From the NCBI GenBank assembly GCA_016713275.1, contig JADJPL010000003.1, forward strand, positions 310,001-374,000: a DNA stretch of 64,000 bases, read 5' to 3'. The position numbers were made by a program, and so were the translations under genes. Every line of letters starts with the position of its first letter. Within the stretch, counting starts at the first letter, position 1. Source of the stretch: Haliscomenobacter sp. GTDB taxonomy: Bacteria > Bacteroidota > Bacteroidia > Chitinophagales > Saprospiraceae. Under the pieces are notes generated by a model, which made no database searches, was not told where the DNA came from, and saw only the letters and a list, made by a program, of their open reading frames with translations. This document shows positions 29,643-40,141 of the stretch, piece after piece.

Positions 29643-31453
29643 ATGATTCCAGCCAGGTTATTCTATGTCTTGGTTTTTTTGGGGCTGTTCGCCTCCGTAT
29701 GCGAGTTGAGGGGACAGGAAGCCCAGGATAGCGTCTATGCCGTTCTTGCCGGGATGGACGATAAAGAGCAGGCAGAATATATAAACGACCACTTCTTCGC
29801 CATCCATTCCAGAAGCGCCGCGTTGGCTATCGAACTGGGCGAAAAGGCGCTGGTTCTGGCTGAAAAAAACCAATGGACCCGTCTCGAGGCCCAAACCAGA
29901 AAGAACCTGGGCGTGGCGTATTACCTGGAGGGGAATTACCCTCAAGCCCTTTTGTGTTACCAAACGGCGCTGGATCTGTTTGAGCTTGCCGGAGACCCCT
30001 CCGGACAGGGGCAGGCACTCAAGGGAAATGGCCAACTATTTCAAGAAGCTGCAACGGTACGACAAAGCCCTGGAACACCTCGAACAGGCTATTGCCATTT
30101 GCACGGAAGTGCGCGATACCCACTGTATTGCCGCTGCCCTTGATATTAAAGGGGTCGTGTATATCGAGCAAGGCCGGCTCGGAGAGGCGGAAACCATTTT
30201 TCAACAAGAACTCGCACTACAGCGCCGGCTCGGCGACGAAAAAGCGCTGAGCTATACCTGGGCCAATCTGGCAGAAGTGGCCATCGCCCAGGGGAATTTC
30301 AAACAGGCCGAAGCTTTTCTTTCGCGGTCGACCGAAATCCGGAAGCGCCTGGGCGACCGGATCGGCGTGGCGATCAATATCAATAACACCGGAGAAATGT
30401 TCCTTCGATCCGGCCGTCCCGAGAATGCTTTGCCCTACTTCCAAAAAACGGTGGAGGAGACCGAACGCATCGGCTTTGCCGACCTGCAGCGCCACGCGAT
30501 GCAAATGCTTTCCGAAACCCATTCCGCATTGGGGCGGCATCATGAAGCTATTGGCTGGCTGAAAAAAAGTTATGTGCTTAAAGACAGCCTGTTCAACCTG
30601 GATCACAGCAGGCAGATCGCGGAGATGGCAGCGAAATACGAAGCCGTGAAAAAGAGAAAGAACTCGCTTTGCGGCAACGGCAACTCCAAACCCGCAATAT
30701 GCTCCTGGGCTTGTCCATCGCCGGGTTGATCCTCCTCGCGGGAGCGTTCGTTTTGGTTTTCCGATACCAGAAGCAACGCCGGATTCAATGGAAGCGCGAG
30801 ACCGAGCTCAAAACCGAACTGATTCGGTCGGAGCTTTCCCTGAAGCTTCAAAACGAACGGCTCCGCATTTCCAGGGATCTCCACGACAACCTCGGCGCCG
30901 AGCTGACGATCGTTGGGGCGCCCTTTCTCGAAGGGCCCATATTTCTGCTTCCCTGGAAGAACGATCCGCCCTGGAAACGATCGCACAAAATATCCGGCAG
31001 GCAATGGCGTTATTGCGGGAAAGTATCTGGGCGATCCGGTATGAGCAGTTTTCCCTCCTAAGTTTGGCGGACAAAATAAGCGACTTTGCTGCCCGGGCTT
31101 CCTCCCTTCCTCTGCAGGTTTCTACCCCGGAACACGACGTTAGCCTGTCGCCCGCTCAGACACTCAACCTGTTTCGCATTGCCCAGGAAGCCATCGCGAA
31201 TTCCATCAAATACTCGGAAGCTTCCCAGATCGGACTTACCTTCCGCCTGGAGCAGGACCAGCGGCTTTCTATGCTGCTTTGGGATAAGGGCAAAGGATTC
31301 GATCCGGAAGCCTTGCCTGCCGGCAACGGCCTCGGCAATATGCGGTTCCGGGCCGAGGAACTGGGCGGGTCGCTGGAGGTGGAGTCGGCCCCCAACGAAG
31401 GAACCCGAATCCGGGTGGTGATCCCGCTCCACCAACAGGGCCTCCCCGCCTGA
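29643..31453 (+). CDS. TPR-containing sensor histidine kinase (HisKA_3 type), frame broken
   Basis: A membrane sensor kinase. A signal peptide comes first, then tetratricopeptide-like repeats to about residue 340 (NLGVAYYLEGNYPQALLCYQ, FLRSGRPENALPYFQKTVEE). One transmembrane helix follows (MLLGLSIAGLILLAGAFVLVF). The phosphoacceptor site is RISRDLHDNLGAELTIVG and the ATPase domain is LFRIAQEAIANSIKYSEASQ, WDKGKGFDPEALP and GNGLGNMRFRAEELGGSLEV. Frame changes are needed near 30020, 30655 and 30925. Kinases of this type pair with LuxR/NarL-type regulators; such a regulator lies at 33519, with one gene between. Its position inside the pectin locus suggests, but does not show, a role in sugar sensing. 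Confidence 0.8.
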
Positions 31454-31661
31454 AGCGCCCTTAGGTACCTCCCCTGACGCGCAGTACTTGCATTTAAACC
31501 TCCCATCGATTTTCGAAGCTCCCTGGCCGGGAAACCCAAATACGCAATTCGTCGTATTGCCGGATTCGGCGAATGGACTCATTTTGCGGGCAAATTCAGC
31601 GGAATGGCGCTTGAAGCCCTAACCGCCTATTGATGTCTTTTTTCTAAAAAAAGTCCATACC

Positions 31662-33446
31662 ATGAGAAAATTTTGGATGCCGGTTGCGTGGCTTGCCGCG
31701 ATGTTATTCCTGGGGTTAATCTCGGCGCCTATACACGCCCAAACTCCTGCTGAAACCCTCGAAAAAGGCGTTAAGGAATACAATGCCCTAAGGGATTATA
31801 TCCGGACGTGGAAGCCGAAAACGCTTACCGATGAAGGCGTTTCCAATACAAAATCCCGGATGGACCAGTGTATTGCTCTTCTGGAACCCGTGTTGAAATC
31901 CGGGAACCAGGAGGAAGCGCGGGTAGCCCGGTATTTTATAATGAATGCGCAATACGAATATTCCTTTATTCTGGGAATGAAAGGGGAAAACGCCAAAGCC
32001 CTTGACGTGATGAAAGGGATCGAGGGCGAATTTTCCAGCCTGAAATCGGCCGATTTCCCGATGCGGTATATTTTTGAGGGTAAAAACTTCATCATCAAGT
32101 GGGAAAACTTCGGTACTACCCAGGCCGAATTTCTCACCGGTTTGGGCGAGGTGGCTTATAACATGGCGCAGTACGACTATGCCGCCCGGATTCTGCGCCT
32201 GGCTACCATGCATCCTGGCATTAACAACTGGCTTAAATATATTTCCTATAACAAACTAATTGATGTCTCGGAGAAAAGTCCGTCTATACTGAAACCCGAA
32301 GAGGTGGAAGATTTTGCCCTTCAGGCCTTGGTCTATTACCACGAGCTCGATACCACGTATAAGAAAACCGTTCAGGAATTCAATTACCCCAAAGCGCTTC
32401 GGGGGATGCGGATCCTGCTCAGCGGCGCCAAGCGAACCAACGCACCCGTGCCGGTATTCAAGCTGGCTAAAGGAGTGGAGATCGCCGCCAAATATGAATC
32501 CGACAACGCGCAGGTGCTCCAATTGTACGATGCGTGCTATCGAAAATCCTACCCTGGAGATGCCGCTTTTCACCGCAATGCTGAGGATTATGCACAGAAA
32601 TGCCGGACTGCCGATCCGGCACTGGCCAGATCGGTGGCCCTGGCCGCCCTCCAGGCCTTGTCTGCCGTCACCCCTGCTACCGATTGCGGCGGACTGGAAT
32701 ACCTGGCCTATCGCTGCAGGCATTGGGCATTAACTGATCTGGAAGCCGCTTACCTTAAAAAAGCAGCCTCCTGCAACGCCGAACGCGAGAAGGCCGCCCG
32801 GCAGTTGGCTAAAGCCAGCAAACGCTCCGATAGCGGATTCAACCTGTACCTCGGCGCCCATTTGCTCCCAATGCTGAAATCCTCCGACAAGCGCGACGTA
32901 GGAGGCGTGGTTAACTTGGCCGGCAAACGAACCGCATGGGAATTTTCCTACCTTCAGGTGAAAAACAACAAAGAGAATATCTTCGACCTTTGGATCAGGG
33001 AAGTGGAGGATGCCGACCAGGACAATATTTCCCCATGGGACGGATTCAAAGCCCATATCCATCCCAAATTTTTCTCGTCCAGGGGCAGTGAATTCGCTTA
33101 TGTCGGGCTGCTGCTGGGGTATGCAGACAAAAACTTCGACCCCCAAACGATCGCCGTCACCAACGACCAAACCGGGGCTTCCTCCAGCGCCGTATTCCAG
33201 CCCGGCATTACCCAATACACCGCATTGCTTTCCATGGGCGGTCTGTTCCTCACCAAAGGGTTCGGGATGGATTTGTATTGGGCGTTTGGGCCGAACTACA
33301 ACCAGTTTGATCCCGGCAACGAGCAAATCGACCGGGAAGCCTATACGATCGATAACCCCCTGTTTGAATATCGAAAAGATGTGTTCTTCGGATTTGAAAT
33401 TCGTCTGGGGCTGACCATCGGGTTGAATTTCGGGAACGGAAGATAA
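31662..33446 (+). CDS. Exported protein of unknown function, 594 residues
   Basis: I do not recognise the family. A signal peptide (residues 1-27, ending PIHAQ) is followed by a mostly helical region rich in TPR-like pairs (VARYFIMNAQYEYSFILGMK, AYNMAQYDYAARILRLATMH). From about residue 390 a glycine-rich beta segment resembles an outer-membrane barrel (FNLYLGAHLLPMLKS, GVVNLAGKRTAWEFSYLQVK, GLFLTKGFGMDLYWAFGP, FGFEIRLGLTIGLNFGNGR at the end). The final Phe/Gly-rich strand and aromatic end fit Bacteroidota barrels. It stands between a histidine kinase and its likely partner regulator, so it may be part of that signalling unit. The reading frame is intact. Confidence 0.7.
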   Translation: MRKFWMPVAWLAAMLFLGLISAPIHAQTPAETLEKGVKEYNALRDYIRTWKPKTLTDEGVSNTKSRMDQCIALLEPVLKSGNQEEARVARYFIMNAQYEYSFILGMKGENAKALDVMKGIEGEFSSLKSADFPMRYIFEGKNFIIKWENFGTTQAEFLTGLGEVAYNMAQYDYAARILRLATMHPGINNWLKYISYNKLIDVSEKSPSILKPEEVEDFALQALVYYHELDTTYKKTVQEFNYPKALRGMRILLSGAKRTNAPVPVFKLAKGVEIAAKYESDNAQVLQLYDACYRKSYPGDAAFHRNAEDYAQKCRTADPALARSVALAALQALSAVTPATDCGGLEYLAYRCRHWALTDLEAAYLKKAASCNAEREKAARQLAKASKRSDSGFNLYLGAHLLPMLKSSDKRDVGGVVNLAGKRTAWEFSYLQVKNNKENIFDLWIREVEDADQDNISPWDGFKAHIHPKFFSSRGSEFAYVGLLLGYADKNFDPQTIAVTNDQTGASSSAVFQPGITQYTALLSMGGLFLTKGFGMDLYWAFGPNYNQFDPGNEQIDREAYTIDNPLFEYRKDVFFGFEIRLGLTIGLNFGNGR

Positions 33447-33449
33447 ATG

Positions 33450-33457
33450 TACCTTTG
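33450..33457 (+). promoter_or_regulatory. Likely -7 promoter element (TACCTTTG)
   Basis: TACCTTTG matches the Bacteroidota TAnnTTTG consensus. It starts four bases after the preceding stop codon and lies about 60 bases before the response regulator start. No clear TTTG -33 element was found at the usual distance. Confidence 0.4.
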
Positions 33458-33518
33458 CACCCGTGCACGGGCGCCGGGGCTGCCTAAAAGCCACGTTCTT
33501 GCGCCTGGCCATTAAGAA

Positions 33519-34190
33519 ATGATCTCCGCTATGGGTCCTCGTCCGTTTTTCGTCCATATCGCAGAAGATATTCCCCGCCTGGCGGATATGCTGAAGGAGG
33601 CGCTGGGCTTGTCGCCGGAATTCAACGTCACCGGCGTGGCGGCCAATGGCAGCGAATTGCTGGAGCAACTCGCCCAACTGCCTTCGCTGCCCGACCTCGT
33701 CTTAATGGACATCCAGATGCCCGTGATGGACGGGATCCGCGCTACCGAAGCGCTAAAGGCGAAGCATCCCCAAATTAAAATCCTCATGGCCACCGTCTTT
33801 GACGATGAGGAAAATATCTTCCATGCCATTCTCGCTGGAGCGGACGGGTACCTGCTCAAAGATGAAGCGCCCGAAGCCCTGCATCGGGCCATTCAGGAAG
33901 CGATGCAGGGCGGGGCGCCGATGTCTCCCGCTATAGCGCGCAAAGCGCTGGCATTGCTCCGCCGGGCCCCGGCGCCTCTGCCCCGGCTCGAACCAGAGGA
34001 AGCCTTGAGCGATCGCGAACTGGAAATCCTCGAACAGTTAAGTAAAGGGCTCCGGTACGAACAAGTGGCTGCTAACTTGTCGATTAGCGGGGGCACGGTG
34101 CGAAAACATGTGGAGCATATTTACCGCAAACTTCGGGTTCACAATAAAATTTCAGCAATCGAAGCTGGAAAAAAATGGGGTTTGCTCTGA
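33519..34190 (+). CDS. LuxR/NarL-family response regulator
   Basis: A 223-residue two-domain regulator. The receiver domain has PDLVLMDIQMPVMDGIRATE with the phosphorylated Asp, and GADGYLLKDEAPEALHRAIQ at its end. The C-terminal LuxR-type helix-turn-helix reads LSDRELEILEQLSKGLRYEQ then VAANLSISGGTVRKHVEHIY. It is the natural partner of the HisKA_3 kinase at 29643-31453. It may control the surrounding pectin genes, but no binding site is visible. Confidence 0.88.
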   Translation: MISAMGPRPFFVHIAEDIPRLADMLKEALGLSPEFNVTGVAANGSELLEQLAQLPSLPDLVLMDIQMPVMDGIRATEALKAKHPQIKILMATVFDDEENIFHAILAGADGYLLKDEAPEALHRAIQEAMQGGAPMSPAIARKALALLRRAPAPLPRLEPEEALSDRELEILEQLSKGLRYEQVAANLSISGGTVRKHVEHIYRKLRVHNKISAIEAGKKWGLL

Positions 34191-34574
34191 TTGCATTTTT
34201 TCCTTCTTTTCTTCTATTTTATTTCTTGTTTTTTCCCTGACCTCCGTGACGGTTTTCCTCCTTTTTTTGGCTATGCATTTGTGAAATCTTGCTAGGTAGG
34301 ATTTACTGGAGATTAACGGATTTCTCTTGAAATTCGGGAATACTTCCACCGCTGTATGCTGGACCTTGGTCCAGGACACCGGTTGGCAATGAATACAGGG
34401 AATATGCCGCCAAAAGTTGCTTCAATTCCTTTTTGCAGGCATTACAGTTGCTGTTTGAATATCAGGGCAGGCATTGGAAAATAAGCCTGCCCGCTTTTGC
34501 TCCTAAAGTGCGTTTGCTTATTATTCATTCTGAACTTGCTTCCTTTTGGATGAGGAAGCGTTAAACCGCGCCGT
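34191..34574. other. Intergenic region before the GH105 gene, with two palindromes
   Basis: No gene is seen. CTGGACC-TT-GGTCCAG at 34359-34374 is a perfect 16-base palindrome that could bind a dimeric regulator. GGGCAGGC and GCCTGCCC at 34465-34492 form a perfect eight-base-pair stem, followed by GCTTTTGC, a weak terminator-like element. The promoter of the GH105 gene presumably lies in the last 80 bases. Confidence 0.45.
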
Positions 34575-35852
34575 ATGAAATGGCTACCATTAAAACAAAC
34601 CGTTTCCTGTTGTGTCTTTGCAGGATTTCTTCTTTTGGGGAGTATGCTCCTGTTTGCCTGCGATGCAGCCGGGTCCGGCGAAGCGAACCCTGATTCTTCC
34701 TCGTTCAAGATTCAGACGATTTCCGACAACCTCCCCTGGTCGGAGCGGGTTGCGTTAACCACGATGAAGGAAAATCCCCAATCCTATATGGTCGATTTTC
34801 AGAAGAAGCCCAAGTGGAACTACACCGGTGGATTGGTCATGCTGGCGATGCAGGAAACCTGGCGGCGCACCGGGAAGGAGGAATATTATGCTTATGCTAA
34901 ATCGTATGCGGATTCCCTGATCGACGCGGAAGGCGGCATCCACGGCGGGTATTCGATTTACGATTTTAATATCGACCACATCACTCCCGGACGTATTCTG
35001 TTCCCGATCCTGGAGCGGACCGGCGACAAGCGGTACGAAAAAGCGCTGGTCACCTTGCGTCAGCAAGTAGCCTGGCAACCCCGGACCACCGACGGGGGGT
35101 TCTGGCATAAGCTCAGGTATCCCTGGCAAATGTGGCTCGACGGCCTCTATATGGGGGCCCCCTTCTATGCCGATTATGCCCGGCGCTACGGGCAGCCGGA
35201 AGCCTACGATGATATCGCCCGCCAGTTGATCCTGATGGAAACCCATGCCCGCGATCCCAAAACGGGGCTTTTGTATCATGGCTGGGATGATAGCAAAATC
35301 CAGCTTTGGGCCGACGAGGAAACCGGGTGCTCGCCTCATTTCTGGGGCCGCGCCATGGGCTGGTATGCCATGGCCTTGGTGGATGTGCTGGACTTCTTCC
35401 CCCAGGATCATCCCCAGCGCCAAGCGATTATCGATATCCTGGGCCGCCTGGCGGAAGCGATTGCTCCTTATCAGGATTCCGGCACCGGACTTTGGTACCA
35501 GATCGTCGATCAGGGTACCCGCGAAGGGAATTACCTGGAAGCCACCGTGTCTTCCATGTTCGCTTATTCGCTGATCAAAGGCGTTAAGAAAGGCTATCTC
35601 GACCCGAAATACCGCGAGGTGGGCGTCAAGGCCTATCAGGGGATTATCGATCACCTGATCAAAATCGGTCCGAACGGAGAAGTGATTATTCAGAAATGCT
35701 GCTCGGTGGCCGGGCTTGGGGGCGACCCCTACCGGGATGGGTCTTATGAATACTATGTCAGCGAGCCCGTTCGGGACAACGACCCCAAAGCCGTTGGCCC
35801 CTTTATCCTGGCCAGCCTGGAACTGGAAGATGCCAAGCTGACGACCCGCTAG
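34575..35852 (+). CDS. Unsaturated rhamnogalacturonyl/galacturonyl hydrolase (GH105) lipoprotein
   Basis: Releases the unsaturated uronic acid from oligosaccharides made by pectate and rhamnogalacturonan lyases, feeding KduI. The protein has 425 residues, with a lipoprotein signal ending LFACD. WNYTGGLVMLAMQETWRRTG, GGFWHKLRYPWQMWLDGLYM (catalytic Asp in WLDG), PHFWGRAMGWYAMALVDVLD and GNYLEATVSSMFAYSLIKGV are typical GH88/GH105 segments forming an alpha6/alpha6 barrel. VGPFILASLELE is the usual end. Its stop overlaps that of the convergent hybrid regulator by four bases. Confidence 0.92.
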   Translation: MKWLPLKQTVSCCVFAGFLLLGSMLLFACDAAGSGEANPDSSSFKIQTISDNLPWSERVALTTMKENPQSYMVDFQKKPKWNYTGGLVMLAMQETWRRTGKEEYYAYAKSYADSLIDAEGGIHGGYSIYDFNIDHITPGRILFPILERTGDKRYEKALVTLRQQVAWQPRTTDGGFWHKLRYPWQMWLDGLYMGAPFYADYARRYGQPEAYDDIARQLILMETHARDPKTGLLYHGWDDSKIQLWADEETGCSPHFWGRAMGWYAMALVDVLDFFPQDHPQRQAIIDILGRLAEAIAPYQDSGTGLWYQIVDQGTREGNYLEATVSSMFAYSLIKGVKKGYLDPKYREVGVKAYQGIIDHLIKIGPNGEVIIQKCCSVAGLGGDPYRDGSYEYYVSEPVRDNDPKAVGPFILASLELEDAKLTTR

Positions 35853-38800
35853 GGGTCCTTTTCTGCCCAAATCCGGCTTTCATGGGGCATTTGGTCAAAG
35901 CTTTCCAGGTATTCGGAAGGCGTCAGACCGAATTCTTTCTTGAACGCCCGGCTGAAAGAATTCGGCAGGTCGTAGCCTACCATGTAAGCTATTTCCGCCA
36001 CGTTGAGCTTGTTTTGCTTCAGCAATTCCTTGGCGCGCTGCAAGCGGAAGGACTTAAGCAGGTCGATGGGCTTTTTGCCCGTCAGTTGCTTCACTTTCCG
36101 GATAAAGTGCATATGGCTGAGATGCACCATTTCGCACATCTTATTGACGTTGAAATCGGCATCTCCGATGTGCAATTCCATGATCTCGGTCAGGCGGCGC
36201 AGCAGGGCTTCATCCGGCGACGTGACCTGGATGTCCTTGGGGCGCAACAAGAGCTCTCTGACGTATTTTTCCCGGAGCTTTTGCCGTTGTTCCAGGAGGT
36301 TGCCTATACGTACCAGCAGGAGTTCCGGGTTGAAGGGTTTGGTGATGTAATCGTCGGCGCCGGTATGGAACCCTTCCATGATATGATCTTCCTGGGCTTT
36401 GGCGGTGAGCAGGATAACGGGGATGTGGCTGGTCAGGAGGTCGGACTTGATATGTTGGCAAAAGGCCAGCCCGTCCATTTCCGGCATGATGATGTCGCTG
36501 AGAATAAGGTCAATCGCGTGGTGTTTGGCGGCTTCCAGTCCTTCAACCCCATTACGCGCTTTGACGACGGCGTATTTGGCGGAGACCACCCCCTCCAGGA
36601 ATAGCAGCATGTCTTCATTGTCTTCCACGATCAGGACTTTGGGACCTTCTTCCCTGTCCGGTTCGCCTCCCTGGTCCCCGTCGGTTTCGCGGCCATACGT
36701 TAGCAGGCTGTGCAATTCCATTTGGGTAACCTGAAGTTCCTTGCCATAAGCATGTTCGAGTAGGGGCAAGGAGGCGTCTTTTTGCAGGTTGGGAAGCCAG
36801 ATCGTAAAGCGCGTTCCTTTCCCAGGCTTGCTTTGGGCATCGATGGCGCCTTGATGGAGCTCGATCAGGTCCTTGATGTAGGAAAGGCCGATTCCTGAGT
36901 TCATCAGGTCAGGCCGGGCCGAGAAATACCGGTCAAAAATATGCGCCAAATCTTCCGGCGCAATACCGGACCCGGTGTCTTCTACTTCAAGACAGATGCC
37001 GGGCGCCCCGGCTTTGGCCGATTCCGACAGCACAACGGAAATACGTTCTCCGGGCGGGGTATGCTTAAACGAGTTCGAGAGAAGATTGACGAGGATCTTC
37101 TCTATTTTGTCGGGGTCGAACCCAAGTTCCAGATTAGGGCAATGCGATTGGAAGACCAGATCAATCTTTTTTTCCTGTGCCAGCAGGTCGAAAAGCCCCG
37201 AAATCTGACCGATAAACGCCGAAATGTTTCCTCTGACCAGGTTGAGTGCCAGGGCGTTGCTTTCAATCCGGCGCACTTCCAGCAGTTGGTTGATCAGGTT
37301 CAGCAGCCGAAACGCGTTGCGATCGATGATCTCATAAAGCCGCTTCCTCCCTTCGGGCGCGATGAGGGCCTTGGAATGCAGCAATTGTTCCACAGGCCCC
37401 AGAATCAGGGTAAGCGGGGTGCGCAATTCGTGGGAAATATTCGTAAAAAAATTGACCCTTGCCCGGGAAAGGGTTTCCACCTTGTTGACCATGACCTCCA
37501 GTTGGTCTCGCTGGGACTGGATTTGGTGGTTTTGCTCTTCCAGCCCGGCATTGCTGATTTCCAGCTGTTTTTTCTGATCCAGAATCTGGTTTTGCTGCAG
37601 CAGGATAGCCCGGTTTTGCTCTTCAATCTGCTGCCGTTTGTGGTCCAGAGTGGAATTGACGTCGGTCAGGGATTCGTTGAGCCGGGCCAGCTGTTGATTG
37701 CGCTTCAGCACGCGGTACTCGAACACGCCCAGGGTGAACAGGAACGCAGTGAGCAACCCGATGAACCAGGTTTGTTTCCACACCGGGGGCAGCACCCGGA
37801 AGCGGATACTTGCCGGCGTGGGGTCGATGTTCAAATCCAGGTCTCTGGCCCGTACTTCCAGCGTATAATGCCCGCTGGACAAGCCCAAAAACGTATGATA
37901 GGTTTGCGGGGAAAACGGCGACCATTCGCCTCCGTTGATCCGGTAAGAGAAAGAGAGTCTTTCCGTGGGGGTTTCGGAAAAATAGTCTTCCCCTTTCCAA
38001 CTGATCAGGGTGTTGCCAGGAGGTTGGACCTCATCTGAGAAAGCGACGATCTGCGTTTCTGGGCCTTTGTCGTCAGGAAGATAGCGGTAGGATACAAAAT
38101 GCCGGAACGCATCCAGGCTGGCGCGGTTATAGCTGAAGGCCCTTCGTTTCCATTCCCGAAGCGACTTGGTGATCCAAATGGCGCCATCCGAGCTAAACAG
38201 AATCATGCCTCCCTCAAAATCCATATTGAGGGCTTCCGGAAACACGTGGGTGGTCCAATTAGCTCCATCGAAGCAGCTGATATCGTTTTCGGTCGCGGCA
38301 TAGATCCGGTCTTTCGACTGGGCAGCGATGCTGATGATGGTGTTGCTGGTCAGACCGGATTGCGTGTCGTAGTGGCTCCAGCTCTTGCCATCGTAAAGGA
38401 AAACGCCATACGACCGGGAGCCGGCGAGCAGGAGGCCGTTATGGCTATTGACCATATTGACAAACTCGTGCAACTGGTCGGGCTCCGCTATGCTCCAGCC
38501 TTGTCCGTTAAAGGCATAGAGGCTTCCTCCGCCGAGCCAGATTCGTCCGTCGGCGGTTTGGCCGATCCCGTAAGCGTTGGATTGGTTAAGGCCTTTGTCC
38601 TGGTTTCGAAGGTGAATAAATGTTTTTTCGGGCGCTGTGGGGTTGAGCAAATGAAGCACGCCCGCCTGATGGCCTTTTTGGGGATCGCTATCCACGCATC
38701 CGCCAAACCAGAGCGAACCGTCGGCCGCTTCGAACACGGCCCGGTAGTCGATTCCCCAGGAGAGCCCGGGGTGGGAGGTGGTATGCCAGCGTCCCTGTTC

Positions 38801-40141
38801 AAAATACGAGGTGGCCGCAACCCCTTGGTGCGATCCGGCAGCCCAGGCTTGGCCTTTGGTCGTGCAGATAATTCGTACAGGAGCATCCATGAGCCCGTCG
38901 GAAGCGTCGTAGGCGGTCCAGGATTCGCCCTGCTGATACACCGCCCGCCCGGTAACATCCAAAAACCACCTGCCTTCGCCTTTGGTTTCGCATTGGTAAT
39001 TGAGGTTGTTGTAGGTGAGCCAGCGGGTCGTGGAATAATCGAGCAAAAAAACCTTGGAATTCATTCCTGCCACCCAAAGTTTATCACCCTGGCTGGGGCG
39101 AAGAATGAGCTTATTGGCGGGGATGCGGTACTCCGGCGCTTTGTACATAGACCATTTCCCGTTCTGATAAGAATACAGCCTTCCCAATCCGCCAATCCAT
39201 ATGGTGCCATTGTGGGTTTCGGCGATGGCATTCATGTATTCATCCCCGCCAAAATGGGGACTCAACGGGATATAGGACCATTTTTTGCCGTCATACACAT
39301 TAATTCCTTTTTTATACGAGGTATTGATCACCCAAATGTCTCCCTGGCTACTGCGGAGCAGGCGCTGCGTTTCCCCAAAAGTGAGGCTTTCTCCGGAGGC
39401 CCAGAGCTGGTAGTTCTTCAATACGTCGTTTTGGACCTGATCCAGCGAGAACTTCAGGATAGCCCCTTCTTCATCCGAGCGGGTGATGGCTACCCAAATC
39501 GCACCGGAGGGATCCTGAAGAGCATCCGAAACTTCCAAAAAACGCCCCTGGCGCCCGGTTTCCTCGGGAAGGAGCACCCACTGAAATCCTTTTAAGCGGG
39601 ATTGAAGGGTTTCCCGAATGCTTTTATGGGTGAAAATTTGAATGGCTTGGCCTTTTTTGATTCGCAGCAAGCCTTGATTGGAACAAACCAGCAGGCTTCC
39701 ATCTGCCAGGCTCTGGATTTGAAAATAGTTAAAGTTCAGAGAGGGTTCCGGGATAAATAAGGGGCTCCATCGACCTCCCTGTAAGGAAAAAACGCCCAAA
39801 GGCGTTGCTGCAAATACGCGGCCTTTGCTATCCGTATGCAAATACGAAACCGGATGCCCCAGCAGGCCGTTCTCCTGGTCGTGGTCGATCCAACGGTATC
39901 CGTCGTACTCCATCAGCGTGGAGTCGCCTCCAAACCAGACGCGTCCATCCGGGCTCTCCGAAATACAGCGGACCCCTTTCCCTTCCAGCCTGGAAAACTG
40001 CTTCCACCGCCAGGTTTCCAACAGCGGATTGACGATTTCCGGCAGGTAGGGCTTGGCCCCGTTTGCCCCACTCCCCCCAAGGATAAACAACCCAAGTAAA
40101 AGTAATGGGTAGAACCGGCGACGGCGTTTTTTTTTGGTCAT
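35849..40141 (-). CDS. Hybrid two-component system regulator (HTCS), 1430 residues
   Basis: A one-protein sensor and transcription regulator typical of Bacteroidota polysaccharide loci. An N-terminal signal/anchor helix precedes a periplasmic double propeller (about residues 45-700) with repeats such as SPDGRVWFGG, THNGTIWIGGLGRLYSYQNG and TADGRIWLGGGSLYAFNGQ. A Y_Y_Y domain (about 715-780) has FSYRINGGEWSPFSPQTY. A membrane helix lies near 785-805 and a long Gln-rich coiled coil near 820-890. Then come HisKA (FFTNISHELRTPLTLILGP), HATPase (DTGSGIAPEDLAHIFDRYFS), a receiver (DLILSDIIMPEMDGLAFCQH) and a C-terminal AraC helix-turn-helix (MVGYDLPNSFSRAFKKEFGL). It is intact and lies divergent to the GH28 gene. 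It probably senses a pectin oligosaccharide. Confidence 0.93.
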   Translation of the reverse strand: MTKKKRRRRFYPLLLLGLFILGGSGANGAKPYLPEIVNPLLETWRWKQFSRLEGKGVRCISESPDGRVWFGGDSTLMEYDGYRWIDHDQENGLLGHPVSYLHTDSKGRVFAATPLGVFSLQGGRWSPLFIPEPSLNFNYFQIQSLADGSLLVCSNQGLLRIKKGQAIQIFTHKSIRETLQSRLKGFQWVLLPEETGRQGRFLEVSDALQDPSGAIWVAITRSDEEGAILKFSLDQVQNDVLKNYQLWASGESLTFGETQRLLRSSQGDIWVINTSYKKGINVYDGKKWSYIPLSPHFGGDEYMNAIAETHNGTIWIGGLGRLYSYQNGKWSMYKAPEYRIPANKLILRPSQGDKLWVAGMNSKVFLLDYSTTRWLTYNNLNYQCETKGEGRWFLDVTGRAVYQQGESWTAYDASDGLMDAPVRIICTTKGQAWAAGSHQGVAATSYFEQGRWHTTSHPGLSWGIDYRAVFEAADGSLWFGGCVDSDPQKGHQAGVLHLLNPTAPEKTFIHLRNQDKGLNQSNAYGIGQTADGRIWLGGGSLYAFNGQGWSIAEPDQLHEFVNMVNSHNGLLLAGSRSYGVFLYDGKSWSHYDTQSGLTSNTIISIAAQSKDRIYAATENDISCFDGANWTTHVFPEALNMDFEGGMILFSSDGAIWITKSLREWKRRAFSYNRASLDAFRHFVSYRYLPDDKGPETQIVAFSDEVQPPGNTLISWKGEDYFSETPTERLSFSYRINGGEWSPFSPQTYHTFLGLSSGHYTLEVRARDLDLNIDPTPASIRFRVLPPVWKQTWFIGLLTAFLFTLGVFEYRVLKRNQQLARLNESLTDVNSTLDHKRQQIEEQNRAILLQQNQILDQKKQLEISNAGLEEQNHQIQSQRDQLEVMVNKVETLSRARVNFFTNISHELRTPLTLILGPVEQLLHSKALIAPEGRKRLYEIIDRNAFRLLNLINQLLEVRRIESNALALNLVRGNISAFIGQISGLFDLLAQEKKIDLVFQSHCPNLELGFDPDKIEKILVNLLSNSFKHTPPGERISVVLSESAKAGAPGICLEVEDTGSGIAPEDLAHIFDRYFSARPDLMNSGIGLSYIKDLIELHQGAIDAQSKPGKGTRFTIWLPNLQKDASLPLLEHAYGKELQVTQMELHSLLTYGRETDGDQGGEPDREEGPKVLIVEDNEDMLLFLEGVVSAKYAVVKARNGVEGLEAAKHHAIDLILSDIIMPEMDGLAFCQHIKSDLLTSHIPVILLTAKAQEDHIMEGFHTGADDYITKPFNPELLLVRIGNLLEQRQKLREKYVRELLLRPKDIQVTSPDEALLRRLTEIMELHIGDADFNVNKMCEMVHLSHMHFIRKVKQLTGKKPIDLLKSFRLQRAKELLKQNKLNVAEIAYMVGYDLPNSFSRAFKKEFGLTPSEYLESFDQMPHESRIWAEKDP

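Noticed and set aside
38099..39595. 498-codon plus-strand frame inside the hybrid regulator
   Set aside because: It is antisense to clear propeller repeats of the regulator and has no signal, domain or promoter of its own.
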